Positions 26,742 to 34,943 of a DNA stretch of 64,000 nucleotides are shown here, one piece after another. The notes beneath the pieces were generated by a model. The model was given only the letters and a program-made list of their open reading frames with translations, was not told where the DNA came from and did not search any database. The stretch lies in contig NZ_AP024650.1 of NCBI RefSeq assembly GCF_019977275.1, positions 248,001-312,000 of the forward strand, read 5' to 3'. This stretch comes from Arthrobacter sp. StoSoilB19 (GTDB lineage: Bacteria > Actinomycetota > Actinomycetes > Actinomycetales > Micrococcaceae). Positions within the stretch are counted from its first letter, which is position 1, and each line of letters starts with the position of its first letter. Position numbers and translations under genes: made by a program.

Positions 26742-27149
26742 TTATTCCGGAACTTCCAGCTGGAATCCGCAATGGCAGCGCAGGACCCGGGTGGGCAGGG
26801 ACACCGCGTTGAGGCCACTGCCCGTGTTGCTGCTGCGATAGCAGAGCCGCTCAACCTCGTGTTCCGCTTCCTCCATGGGGTAGCCGCAGTGGATGTACTC
26901 GTCCCCGAAGAGGATCACTTTCGCCATCCAGCGGACCTGGTTCAGGGCGGCCGCCACGTCGGCAGCGAAGGCACTGTGTTCCTGGAACAGGTTGCAGTCG
27001 TTGCAGGTGTAGGAAACCGTGACAAGGTCCCCGCCGGCGGCGCCGATGGACGTGATGGCATGAATGGTCAGCTGGTGCCCGGTTCCGCAGGCCTCGCACT
27101 GAAGTTGCCGTGGCTGTGGCAGGGGGCGCCGGAAATACGGGGAAGACAT
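26742..27149 (-). CDS. Hypothetical protein with zinc-ribbon-like cysteine pairs
   Basis: 135 residues from the ATG at 27149 (MSSPYF). Cys pairs are CEACG near the N-terminus, CNDC in the middle and CHCG near the C-terminus, with further single Cys. This suggests one or two structural zinc sites. The middle is rich in alternating hydrophobics (GDLVTVSYTCNDCNLFQEH). No enzyme motif was recognised. It faces the hypothetical gene at 26296 tail to tail. Confidence 0.65.
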   Translation of the reverse strand: MSSPYFRRPLPQPRQLQCEACGTGHQLTIHAITSIGAAGGDLVTVSYTCNDCNLFQEHSAFAADVAAALNQVRWMAKVILFGDEYIHCGYPMEEAEHEVERLCYRSSNTGSGLNAVSLPTRVLRCHCGFQLEVPE

Positions 27150-27241
27150 GACGCCTGCTCTTTTCCGCTTTGTGCATCCAAGCCGCCGTGTTGCTGCAGC
27201 GGTTGCCCGTCCGCGGCCCTGCACGCGGCCCGGACGCCGGT

Positions 27242-27271
27242 CCCCGCACCTTTGGCCCGGGGCGCTTTTTT
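27242..27271 (+). terminator. Terminator-like hairpin with a T run on the plus strand
   Basis: CCCCG (27242-27246) pairs with CGGGG (27258-27262), followed by six T at 27266-27271. This is the best Rho-independent terminator shape in the window, yet no plus-strand gene ends here. It lies in the gap between two minus-strand genes. Confidence 0.4.
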
Positions 27272-27292
27272 CGAATCTACGTCACGGGGGTG

Positions 27293-27306
27293 CCCCTGTA
27301 CAGGGG
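27293..27306. repeat. 14-bp perfect palindrome downstream of the PiT gene
   Basis: CCCCTGTACAGGGG lies about 54 bases past the PiT stop codon (minus strand). It could be a short terminator stem or a protein site; there is no U tract in the minus direction. Confidence 0.35.
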
Positions 27307-27359
27307 AGCTCCACCCTCCGCTGCCAGGGCCCACCGGGGGTGGATTCGACAGGGGTGGG

Positions 27360-28370
27360 CTAGGCAGAAACGGGGGACAGGGCCAGGGCCAGCACGAAGG
27401 CCAGGGCGCAGGTGGCCAGGGGCGTCAGGGCCCAGAGCCACAGGATCCTGATCACCAGCTTCCGGTTCGTTACCGAAAAATTCTGGTTCTCCCCGGCGCC
27501 CAGGGCCCCGGCGGTGACGGTATGGGTGGTGGAGAGCGGCCAGTGGAGCCCGATTGCGCCCACAAAGAGCATCAGTGCGCTGAAGGTCTGGGCCACCGAT
27601 CCGCGCAGGGGGTCGATCCTGGTGAGTTTGTAGCCGATGGTGTGCGAGATCCGCCAACCTCCGAAGAGCGTCCCGGCGGTCATCATTACCGCGGAGAGTC
27701 CTGCCACCCACACGGGGATCCCGCCGTCGGAATAGCCTGCCGCCAGGAGGGCCAGCAGCAGTACCGCGCTGACGCGCTGGCCGTCCTGCAGGCCGTGGCC
27801 AAAGGCCACCGCGCCGGCGGCAACGGCCTGGCCCCTGCGAAAGCGTTGGTTCACCACATTGGGCTGCGTGTACCGGGCCACCCACGTGGCCGGATACACC
27901 AGCAGGAAGGAACCGCTGTAGGCCACAAGCGGGGACAGCACCAGGGGCAGCACCACTTGGAACAGCAGCGACTGGTCCACCCCGGCAACCCCCGGGCCGC
28001 CGATGGCAAGGCTGGCAAGGCCTGCGCCGGCAAGACCACCAACAAGGGCGTGGGTGGAGGACGCGGGGATGCCCCGCCGCCACATCAGCAGCCCCCAGGC
28101 GCAGGCGCTGGCCAGGCCGGCCACCAGGATGGTGAGCCCGTCGGCCCCGGCGGGAAGATGGATCCAGGTCTGGCTGGCGGCGACGGCAAGCAGGGCGCTC
28201 ACCAGGGCGCCGACAAAGTTGAAGAACGCGGCAAGGAGCACGCCCACGCTGGGGGTGAGGGCCCGGTTCCGGACGGCAAGGGCCACTGAGGTGGACGCAT
28301 CGCGGAAGCCGTTGAGGAAGGCAAACGCCGCCGCCAGCAGGACCACCGCCGCGAAGATGACTGCCGCCAC
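27360..28370 (-). CDS. PiT-family inorganic phosphate transporter
   Basis: 336 residues, about ten membrane segments, start GTG. The two PiT signatures are recognisable but altered: NGFRDAST in the first half (usual form GFHDAAN) and GHGLQDGQR in the second (usual form SHGSNDAQ). SSTHALVGG and LSTTHTVTAGALG, the other conserved PiT segments, are normal. It lies one base after the DUF47 gene, the usual pairing. Phosphate is likely, but the signature changes leave room for another anion. Confidence 0.85.
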   Translation of the reverse strand: MAAVIFAAVVLLAAAFAFLNGFRDASTSVALAVRNRALTPSVGVLLAAFFNFVGALVSALLAVAASQTWIHLPAGADGLTILVAGLASACAWGLLMWRRGIPASSTHALVGGLAGAGLASLAIGGPGVAGVDQSLLFQVVLPLVLSPLVAYSGSFLLVYPATWVARYTQPNVVNQRFRRGQAVAAGAVAFGHGLQDGQRVSAVLLLALLAAGYSDGGIPVWVAGLSAVMMTAGTLFGGWRISHTIGYKLTRIDPLRGSVAQTFSALMLFVGAIGLHWPLSTTHTVTAGALGAGENQNFSVTNRKLVIRILWLWALTPLATCALAFVLALALSPVSA

Positions 28371-28371
28371 C

Positions 28372-28989
28372 TCAGGATTCCTTGACGATGATGCTGCCTA
28401 CCTGGGTGGCCACCCGCCGCATGTCCTTGGTGACCTCCACCAGCTGGTTGGCGATGTCCCGGTTGCGCGAGTACTGCGCCCATTTCATGTCCGCGATCAT
28501 GTCCGCCACCCAAACCCGGTGGGTCCGCTCGGCACGCTTGGCCAGGCGCAGGATCTCGATCCAGTAGTCCTCAAGGTCATCCAGGTTGTTGAGCCTGCAC
28601 ATGGCGTCGACCGTCAGCTCGGCCTGCCGGCTGATGATCTCCAGCTGGTCCGCGGCGCGCTTGGGCAGGCGGTCCAGCTTGTACAGCGCCACCAGTTCCG
28701 CGGCGGCATCCATTTTCTCCATGGCCTCGTTGAGGTACCGGGAGAGGGCGTACATGTCCTCGCGGGGGAGCGGGTTCACGAAGCTGGTGCGCATGTGGGT
28801 CAGCAGGGCGAAATGCAGTTCGGCGGACTTGGCCTCGAGGTTGTGCATGTCCTCCACGAGGTTGCCGTGCTCGTCCGCGGGTACGCCAAGGATTTCGGCC
28901 AGGGTGGCGGTGGCCAGCACGATCTGTTGTGCCATCTGCGAGAGCAGGTTCAGCCCTGCGGGCTCCTGGGGGAAAAGGCGCAGCTTCAC
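28372..28989 (-). CDS. DUF47 family PhoU-like regulator of PiT
   Basis: 205 residues, all helical, from a GTG at 28989 that gives the family start KLRLFPQEP. DUF47 proteins are related to PhoU and are typically encoded with PiT transporters, whose activity they are thought to modulate. Metal-coordinating acidic/His helices (LEAKSAELHFALLTHMRT) are present. It is the first gene of a two-gene operon with PiT. Confidence 0.88.
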   Translation of the reverse strand: MKLRLFPQEPAGLNLLSQMAQQIVLATATLAEILGVPADEHGNLVEDMHNLEAKSAELHFALLTHMRTSFVNPLPREDMYALSRYLNEAMEKMDAAAELVALYKLDRLPKRAADQLEIISRQAELTVDAMCRLNNLDDLEDYWIEILRLAKRAERTHRVWVADMIADMKWAQYSRNRDIANQLVEVTKDMRRVATQVGSIIVKES

Positions 28990-29350
28990 GTGTTTACCGG
29001 TCTCCGGGGACTTATCAAGGCGGGGGTCGCTGCCGTGTGACTTGACTCCGGCGCGCAACTGTCGCCTACTCTACCGGCCCGAAAGAGCACCTCTGAATTG
29101 TCCACCCTGAAGAGGGCAGAAAAATGGTGCCGAACCGGATACGCCTCTCGGCGGTAGGCCGCTCTAGGCGGCTAATTGTTGAAGCCCGGGGGTTTCGCGG
29201 CTCGGCACCGGTTTCAGTCTTCTACTTCACCCGGCCCAAGTCAATCTTGACAGCGGCGCCCTTGTTCGTCCCGAAAATAAGGGCCAGAGGGTGCCGGGCA
29301 GGCTCAAGCAACCAGCCCTGTACGGCCGGTTACCGGGTCCCGGCGGCCAC
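28990..29350. other. Gene-free interval
   Basis: About 360 bases between the DUF47 gene start and the end of the next minus-strand gene. It should contain the DUF47-PiT promoter. I saw no RNA gene, clear promoter or repeat. Confidence 0.4.
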
Positions 29351-30010
29351 TCAGTCCAGTTCGCCCAGGCGCCACGCGTTGGCGGCGTGCTCCAGGTCCT
29401 CGGCGGTCTTGACCAACTGGTGGGAGTTGCGGGTCAGCTTGCTGGCGTGTGCCTCGTTGGCGTGTTCGGCGCCGTCGGCAAGGGTGGCCTGGCCCAGCGC
29501 CACCACCCGGCAGAAGGCGGCGGACCGTTCCAGCGCGACGTCGAAATCGCCGTCGAACGCGCCGGAGAGGATTGCGTCGGCCATGGTGCGCATTTCCTCC
29601 GCGCCGGGTGGTTCAGCCGCGCCGGCCACCACGTTGGAGACCTGCGCGGTGTCCCGGCCCGCGCGGAAATACACGGAGATGCGTTCCGGATCCTGGACCG
29701 TGGCAGCGCGCAGCGCGTAAAGCCGCCATAGGGCGCCGGGAAGGGAGCGGGCCGGGCTCTCGGCCCACATCTCGGCGATGGCCTCCAGGCCCTGTTCGTC
29801 GGCAAGCTTCACGAGGCGTTCGGTGACCACCGGATCATCGCTGTCCCGGCCGTGGCGGACCAGGGCCTGCGCGGCGAGGTGGGCGGCCTCCGAGACGCGG
29901 GCGGGATCGGCCCCGCCGGCGAAGGGCTCGAAATCCATCGGGGCGAAAGGCTTGGGCTTGTGGTGCCGGTTGCTGCCGCCGTAAGGACTGGTTCCTGCTT
30001 GCTCGCTCAT
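29351..30010 (-). CDS. Conserved hypothetical protein
   Basis: 219 residues, soluble and mostly helical. The N-terminus is hydrophilic (SNRHHKPKPFAPMDFEPFAGG); the body has repeated short helices (AHLAAQALVRHGRD, RLVKLADEQGLEAIAEMWAE). No catalytic or binding motif was recognised. It is monocistronic and divergent from tRNA-Lys. Function unknown. Confidence 0.7.
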   Translation of the reverse strand: MSEQAGTSPYGGSNRHHKPKPFAPMDFEPFAGGADPARVSEAAHLAAQALVRHGRDSDDPVVTERLVKLADEQGLEAIAEMWAESPARSLPGALWRLYALRAATVQDPERISVYFRAGRDTAQVSNVVAGAAEPPGAEEMRTMADAILSGAFDGDFDVALERSAAFCRVVALGQATLADGAEHANEAHASKLTRNSHQLVKTAEDLEHAANAWRLGELD

Positions 30011-30220
30011 GCCCCCACGCTACTCCTGTGCCGCGGCGGAAATCGAGCGTCTGCGGCGCCCGGCTTCACCTGCGGGAAGAGGCGTCAAAAGGAGGATGAA
30101 AGCGTCCGACGACGGCGCCTCGGCCATGTGCGAAGCCGCCGGAACCATGGGTTAGAGTATTAACGTCCAGAAATGGATTGGGCCGGATGGGCAGACACAG
30201 CGTGTTTGGCTGGCCGGCAG

Positions 30221-30296
30221 GGGCCTTTAGCTCAGTTGGTAGAGCATCGGACTTTTAATCCGTGGGTCGTGGGTTCGAGCCCCACAGGGCCCACCA
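30221..30296 (+). tRNA. tRNA-Lys (anticodon UUU)
   Basis: A complete 76-nt cloverleaf. The acceptor arms GGGCCTT and AGGGCCC pair over seven positions (one G-U). The D arm has AGCTCAGTTGGTAGAGC, the anticodon loop is ACTTTTAAT with anticodon TTT, and the T arm has GGGTTCGAGCCC. Discriminator A and an encoded CCA follow. Confidence 0.98.
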
Positions 30297-30300
30297 TTTA

Positions 30301-30333
30301 GGCAGGTCAGAGGCATCCAGCCTCTGGCCTGCC
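30301..30333 (+). terminator. Terminator hairpin of tRNA-Lys
   Basis: GGCAGGTCAGAGGC (30301-30314) pairs with GCCTCTGGCCTGCC (30320-30333) over 14 positions, with one G-U pair and a five-base loop. It begins four bases after the tRNA. The following GGTGGTTTC is only weakly T-rich. Confidence 0.7.
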
Positions 30334-30403
30334 GGTGGTTTCAGGGCCGTGGCCAACTATTGCGCGGGCGTCCGCGGGCCCGGCCTGCAAGCGTTTGGGT
30401 GCC

Positions 30404-30790
30404 TCACGGCCGGGATGGCGATGCCGGGGGAATCTGGCTGACCAGCCCCAGGGTGTTTCCCTCGCTGTCCCGGATGAATGCCATCCACTCCTCCGTGCCG
30501 GCGGGCCCCAGCAGGCCGTCGTCGTGGCTGAAGATCACCCGCGGTTCGGCCACTATTTCCACTCCCCGGCCCTTGAGTTGCTCCACAGTGCGCTTCACAT
30601 CGGGAACGCCAAGATAGAGAAGCGAACTCGGCGCGCCCTGCTCCAGCAACAGCCGTACGCCGTCAAGGTCGAAGAACAGCAGCCCGGGCGGATCGAACAC
30701 GGCCGTGTATCTTGCCGAAAGCAAGGCGCTGTAAAACTCCGCTGCCCGCTGCAGATCACTGGCGTGTTGAGCGACCTGAACCAAGCGCAT
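30404..30790 (-). CDS. VOC (glyoxalase/bleomycin resistance) family protein
   Basis: 128 residues from the ATG at 30790 (MRLVQVAQH). Two beta-alpha-beta-beta-beta modules are visible: DLQRAAEFYSALLSARY...GLLFFDLDGVRLLLE, then YLGVPDVKRTVEQLKGRGVE...WMAFIRDSEGNTLGLV. His at residue 8, Glu at 38-40 and the C-terminal module could supply metal ligands. Substrate unknown. Confidence 0.85.
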   Translation of the reverse strand: MRLVQVAQHASDLQRAAEFYSALLSARYTAVFDPPGLLFFDLDGVRLLLEQGAPSSLLYLGVPDVKRTVEQLKGRGVEIVAEPRVIFSHDDGLLGPAGTEEWMAFIRDSEGNTLGLVSQIPPASPSRP

Positions 30791-30919
30791 GACCCCCGCC
30801 TTTTCCCAACCGTTCGATGCGTCCATCCTGCTCGTGTAGCACGTGTGCGGGCAAGGGATCCCACACCGCCGGGCCCTGACCGGTCCCATCCATTGCTCCG
30901 GCCCTTGGTAACCCCCGCC

Positions 30920-31537
30920 TCAGGCATGCACGATGGTCCCGTTGCGCGGCAGTCCGCCGGGGAACGAGAGGGGAACGCCGGAAGCCCGGGCTGGATCGGC
31001 GGAATCCATGGCCTGCACATGCAGATGCGGTTCCGTGCTGTTGCCGGAGTTGCCGCAGCGGCCCACCATCTCTCCGCACTCAACCGGCTTGCCGGGCCGG
31101 ACGCAGACGCTCCCGCGCTGCAGATGGCACAGGGCGATGAACACCGCGCCGCTCCCGATGATCACGTGGTTGCCTGCAAGGCCCGGCCATCCCTCCCGCG
31201 CCCGCCTGGCCTGCGAAGCGGCGTAACGAATGGATGGAAAGCCGCGGAAGGCGGCATGGTCCGGCTCCCCGTCATGGGCGGCGAGGACAATACCGGAGGC
31301 CGGGGCTGTCACAGCCCTGCCAAACCCCACGAACTGCTCCGGCGGCTCGGGCCGGAACAGCGACGCCAGGGTGACCGGCGCAGACCGCCCGTTCCGGTCC
31401 AGCGGGGTGAAGTCGATGGCGTGGCTCGTGGCGAAAAGCCGCGTCCCGTGGCTGGGGATCCGGTTGGCGGGAGAATTCTGCACCAGCCAGGGGCCGGTGA
31501 ACGGATACTCCAGGTCCGCAGGGGTCGCCGCAGTCAT
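30920..31537 (-). CDS. M23 family metallopeptidase
   Basis: 205 residues with the LytM/M23 zinc site: His39 and Asp42 (HAIDF), His138 (CHLQRGS) and the HLH pair at 171-173 (STEPHLHVQ), with the typical GNHVIIG and GRCGNSGNS strands. M23 enzymes cleave peptidoglycan cross-bridges, but this one has no signal peptide. Cytoplasmic M23-like proteins of this type occur in actinobacteria and may act on another peptide. Confidence 0.85.
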   Translation of the reverse strand: MTAATPADLEYPFTGPWLVQNSPANRIPSHGTRLFATSHAIDFTPLDRNGRSAPVTLASLFRPEPPEQFVGFGRAVTAPASGIVLAAHDGEPDHAAFRGFPSIRYAASQARRAREGWPGLAGNHVIIGSGAVFIALCHLQRGSVCVRPGKPVECGEMVGRCGNSGNSTEPHLHVQAMDSADPARASGVPLSFPGGLPRNGTIVHA

Positions 31538-31558
31538 GGTTTGGCGGGGCTTGATGGG

Positions 31559-31900
31559 TCAGCTGGCGGGATCGTACTGGAAGGCGCGCACTTCCTGTGC
31601 GCAGCGGCAGGCCGCGGCGATCTTCGCGGCCCAGTGCAGTGCGGCTTCGTAGCCGGGCAGCTCCAGCACCGTGTAGCCGCCTTCGATCTGCGCCGTCTGG
31701 GGGTAGGTGCCTTCGCTCACCGTACCGTCGCCGTCGACCATCACGGGCGGAACGCGCTCGTCGATGCCGCCGCCGAACACCCAGACGCCGGCGTCCTTCG
31801 CCTCCTGGACCACGGCATGCGCGGCGTCCGCTACGGCCTGCAGGCCACCATCCGGGAGGTCCATGGCGCCGCTGGGAAACGAGATCAGGTATTTGGTCAT
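31559..31900 (-). CDS. YCII-related (DGPF domain) protein
   Basis: 113 residues from the ATG at 31900, which lies eight bases after AAGGAG; the GTG two codons upstream is too close to that site. It shows the YCII core: MTKYLISFP, a middle ERVPPVMVDGDGTVSEG and IEGGYTVLELPGYEAALHWAAKI. Related proteins sit beside ECF sigma factors, but their activity is unclear. It lies 21 bases after the M23 gene end. Confidence 0.82.
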   Translation of the reverse strand: MTKYLISFPSGAMDLPDGGLQAVADAAHAVVQEAKDAGVWVFGGGIDERVPPVMVDGDGTVSEGTYPQTAQIEGGYTVLELPGYEAALHWAAKIAAACRCAQEVRAFQYDPAS

Positions 31901-32033
31901 TCTCACGGCTCCTTCGTTGGCAAGTCGATCAGCTTCATCCTTCCCATCGCTCCGCTGCCGCGCAAGGATTCAGGCGCGCTGTGCCGGCGCCCGGGGACGC
32001 CGCCGCGGGGGCTGCAACAGGCACAATAGGCTC

Positions 32034-33053
32034 ATGGCAAATACCAGCAAGGGCCGGATGCCGCGCCTGGAAGACGTGGCCAAGGTGGCGGGGGTCTCCC
32101 ACCAGACCGTCTCCCGGGTGGTGAACAACCATCCCAACGTCAGCAAGGCGACCCGGGAAAAGGTGGAGGCCGCCATTGCCGAACTGGGGTACCGGCGCAA
32201 CACCGCGGCCCGGAGCCTGGTCACCCGGCGCTCGCAGACCATTGGCGTGCTGGCAAGCGAGCTTTCGCAGTACGGCCCGGCCAACACCCTGCTGGGGGTT
32301 GAACATGCCGCCCGCAACGCCGGTTACTTTGTCAGTATCGCGGCCCTGCGGGAAATCAGCCGGGATGCCATCTCCAACGCCGTGGGCCACTTCATGGACC
32401 AGGCCGTGGACGGGATCGCCGTGCTGGTGCCGCACTCGGACACCCTCGCAGTGCTGGAGCAGATGAATCTTCCCGTGCCCGTGGTGGCAGTGGGCTCGGC
32501 CGGCAGCGCTTCCGTCAGCGGTGCGATGGTGGACCAGCGTGCAGGCGCCAGGCTCGCCGTCGAACATCTCATCAGTGAGGGGCACCGGCAGATCGGGCAC
32601 ATCGCCGGCCCGCCTGACTGGACGGACGGCGCTGAGCGCGCTGAGGGGTGGCGTGCTGCCCTCCGGGATGCCGGCCTGGATGATTCCCTGCTGGTTGAGG
32701 GGGACTGGAGCGCGGGCAGCGGTTACGCGATCGGCCGCAAGCTGGCCTCCGGGCTCAGGGCCACGGCCATCTTCGTTGGAAACGACCAGATGGCCCTGGG
32801 CCTGCTGCGCGCGTTCACCGAGGCGGGGGTCAGGGTGCCCGACGACGTCTCCGTGGTGGGCTTCGACGACCAGCCGGAGGCGGGGTACTTCACGCCGCCG
32901 CTGACCACCGTCCGCCAGGACTTCGAGGAGCTGGGACGCCGCTGCATGGACATCATGCTGAAGGAAATCGAGTCGGGTGCCGCGGTGAGTTCCACTGTGG
33001 TCCCGCCGGAGCTGGTCCTGCGTGCCAGCACCGCCGCTCCAGCGCGCGCCTAG
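32034..33053 (+). CDS. LacI-family transcriptional regulator
   Basis: 339 residues. The N-terminal helix-turn-helix with hinge reads RLEDVAKVAGVSHQTVSRVV, then NNHPNVSKATREKV and RSLVTRRSQTIGVLA. A sugar-binding domain follows (GPPDWTDGAERAEGW, FVGNDQMALGLLRAF, VGFDDQPEAGYFTPPLTTV). It is divergent from the YCII gene and no sugar genes lie beside it, so its targets are unknown. No operator resembling a LacI site was found in its own upstream region. Confidence 0.9.
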   Translation: MANTSKGRMPRLEDVAKVAGVSHQTVSRVVNNHPNVSKATREKVEAAIAELGYRRNTAARSLVTRRSQTIGVLASELSQYGPANTLLGVEHAARNAGYFVSIAALREISRDAISNAVGHFMDQAVDGIAVLVPHSDTLAVLEQMNLPVPVVAVGSAGSASVSGAMVDQRAGARLAVEHLISEGHRQIGHIAGPPDWTDGAERAEGWRAALRDAGLDDSLLVEGDWSAGSGYAIGRKLASGLRATAIFVGNDQMALGLLRAFTEAGVRVPDDVSVVGFDDQPEAGYFTPPLTTVRQDFEELGRRCMDIMLKEIESGAAVSSTVVPPELVLRASTAAPARA

Positions 33054-33093
33054 GCGGGCGGCACCAAGCGCCAAAAAAAACTCCATGATTCTG

Positions 33094-33120
33094 CATCCAA
33101 ATCCGGGGCTGCGCCGGTAG
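33094..33120 (+). promoter_or_regulatory. Candidate ECF-sigma promoter of the DUF4397 gene
   Basis: CATCCA (33094-33099) and CGGTAG (33115-33120) are separated by 15 bases. The pair resembles SigK-type promoters (CATCCA-like -35), which would fit control by the ECF sigma factor encoded 1.8 kb downstream. Only one candidate is visible, so this is tentative. Confidence 0.35.
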
Positions 33121-33172
33121 TAGGAGTGTCAGCAAAAAACGCCCGTCAGCCGGGCCGTTCAAGGAGATGGAC

Positions 33173-34009
33173 ATGCGCAACAAAATCTTCACCGCAGGTG
33201 CCGGTGCAGCAGCCATTGCAGCCGCAATCGCTCTGGCCGGTCCCGCCCACGCAGCAGACGGGGATGCCCAGCTGTCCGTGCTGCATGGCGTTCCCGGACT
33301 GACCGTGGACGTTTGGGTCAACGGTGACCGCACCCTGGATGACTTTGCCCCCGGAACCCTTGCAGGGCCACTGGCCCTTCCGGCCGGCACCTACGAAATC
33401 GCCATCACGGCAGCCGATGCCGCCAACGCCTCCGCGCCGGCCATTGGTCCGGTGAGCGTCACCCTTGCCGCCAACGGAAACTACACGGCCGCAGCCCACC
33501 TCGGCGCCGATGGCAAGCCCACCGCCAGCCTGTTCACCAACGACGTGTCCCAAATTCCCGCCGGGAAGGGCAAACTGACGGTCCGGCACGCAGCCGCAGC
33601 CCCCGCCGTCGATGTCCTGGCAGGCGGCACCGCCGTTGTCACCAACCTGGCCAACCCGAACGAAAAGACCCTGGCCCTGGATCCCGGCACCGTCCCGGCC
33701 GCGGTGGCTGCCGCAGGCACCACCACCCCGGTGATCGGCCCGGCCGACGTGGCGGTGGCTGAAGGTACCCACACCATCGTCTACGCCTGGGGCAGCCTGG
33801 CCGACCAGAACCTGAAGCTTGCAGTCCAGACCATCGAGGGCCTGCATTCCGCACCGGCCTCTGTGCCGGGTGCCCTTGACGGGTCCGCGGATGCCGGTGG
33901 AGCGGGCCCTGCCGTTGCCACCGCCGGGTTTGGCTTGGCAGCGCTGGCCCTCCTCGCGGGGGCGGTGGGCGCAGCCCGCGCGGTCCGCGCACGGCGGGCG
34001 GAACTGTAA
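33173..34009 (+). CDS. Secreted DUF4397 domain protein with a C-terminal membrane anchor
   Basis: 278 residues. A signal peptide (AGAAAIAAAIALAGPAHAADG) leads to DUF4397 repeats marked by SVLHGVPGLTVDVWVNGD and VRHAAAAPAVDVLAGG. The C-terminus has a hydrophobic helix ending in RAVRARRAEL, but no LPXTG. The ATG at 33173 is six bases after AAGGAG; the ATG at 33167 is directly abutting it. It precedes a class F sortase and an ECF sigma/anti-sigma pair, so it may be a surface protein of that regulon. Confidence 0.85.
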   Translation: MRNKIFTAGAGAAAIAAAIALAGPAHAADGDAQLSVLHGVPGLTVDVWVNGDRTLDDFAPGTLAGPLALPAGTYEIAITAADAANASAPAIGPVSVTLAANGNYTAAAHLGADGKPTASLFTNDVSQIPAGKGKLTVRHAAAAPAVDVLAGGTAVVTNLANPNEKTLALDPGTVPAAVAAAGTTTPVIGPADVAVAEGTHTIVYAWGSLADQNLKLAVQTIEGLHSAPASVPGALDGSADAGGAGPAVATAGFGLAALALLAGAVGAARAVRARRAEL

Positions 34010-34040
34010 CCGGGCCAGACGCCCGCTGAAGGACCACACC

Positions 34041-34074
34041 GCAGGGGCCCGGCCGGCAACGGACGGGCCCCTGC
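34041..34074 (+). terminator. GC-rich hairpin after the DUF4397 gene
   Basis: GCAGGGGCCCG (34041-34051) pairs perfectly with CGGGCCCCTGC (34064-34074) around a 12-base loop. No U tract follows. It may reduce read-through into the sortase gene or stabilise the upstream mRNA. Confidence 0.55.
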
Positions 34075-34120
34075 ACCGGCCCCGCCAATGGCCGGCATAC
34101 ATGGAAGGGAGGCGGCACGC

Positions 34121-34876
34121 ATGATGGCAGGCACGACGCCGGCACCCGGGTACCGCCGTCGCCATCCGGCAGGCGGCGCGGCGGCAGCGATGGTGGCTGC
34201 CGCGTTGGTTTTGTCCGGCTGCGGTCCTGCCGGTCCCACTGGTTCCCCCGGTCACACTGGTTCTGCGGGTCCCACCGGTTCTGCCGGGCAGGCGGCCCCC
34301 TCCACGGTTGCCGCGGCAACCGGCTCTCACGAGCCGGCGCCCTCGCCGGGGGCGCCGCCCCCTGCCGGCTCCGCTGTACCTCCCACCGGGGCCATCCCGG
34401 TCCGGCCCGCGGCCCCAACCGCCGCGGCGGTTGTGCCGGCACCAACATCACTGACCGTGGCGGGCACTGCCATCGACATGCCGGTGGTGCCCGGGGGAGT
34501 TTCCGGCGGGGGAGCGATGGAAATCCCTGACGCCTTCGACCGGGCGGCCTGGTACAAATTCGGTCCGGCCCCGGGCGCAGCCGAGGGAACCGCCGTCATC
34601 GCCGGCCATATCGACACCACGTCCGACCGGGCACCGTTCTCGGCATTGAAGTCCCTCTCGCCGGGAACCCTCATCCGCGTGGGCAGGGATGGGGCCGGGC
34701 CGCTCGCCTACCGGGTGGTGGGAGTGGAACTGATGGCAAAGGACAAGTTCGACGGCGGCGCCCTGTTCCGCCGGTCCGGCCCGCACGAACTCAAGCTGGT
34801 CACCTGCGGCGGCCGATGGCTGGACGAGCGGATGGACTACAGCGACAATGTCATTGTCACCGCAGTTCCTGCATGA
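34121..34876 (+). CDS. Class F sortase lipoprotein with a collagen-like linker
   Basis: 251 residues from the ATG at 34121, eight bases after AGGGAGG. The signal peptide ends in a lipobox (VLSGCG). The lipidated Cys is followed by eight Gly-X-Y triplets, then a Pro/Ala-rich linker of about 60 residues. The sortase domain has the catalytic His in IAGHIDT and Cys in LVTCGG, followed by a downstream Arg (DERMDY). Class F sortases of actinobacteria are poorly understood. No LPXTG substrate is seen next to it. Confidence 0.87.
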   Translation: MMAGTTPAPGYRRRHPAGGAAAAMVAAALVLSGCGPAGPTGSPGHTGSAGPTGSAGQAAPSTVAAATGSHEPAPSPGAPPPAGSAVPPTGAIPVRPAAPTAAAVVPAPTSLTVAGTAIDMPVVPGGVSGGGAMEIPDAFDRAAWYKFGPAPGAAEGTAVIAGHIDTTSDRAPFSALKSLSPGTLIRVGRDGAGPLAYRVVGVELMAKDKFDGGALFRRSGPHELKLVTCGGRWLDERMDYSDNVIVTAVPA

Positions 34877-34943
34877 ACCTGGTTTCTGCATCACCGGTGG
34901 CCAGCCATGTAACTCGTGCGCCGACGCCGGGAAGGAGTTGCCT

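Noticed and set aside
33061..33172. A-rich stretch (CAAAAAAAACT) as a terminator of the LacI gene
   Set aside because: The A run is on the plus strand, so it would only be a T run for minus-strand transcription, and no stable stem precedes it.
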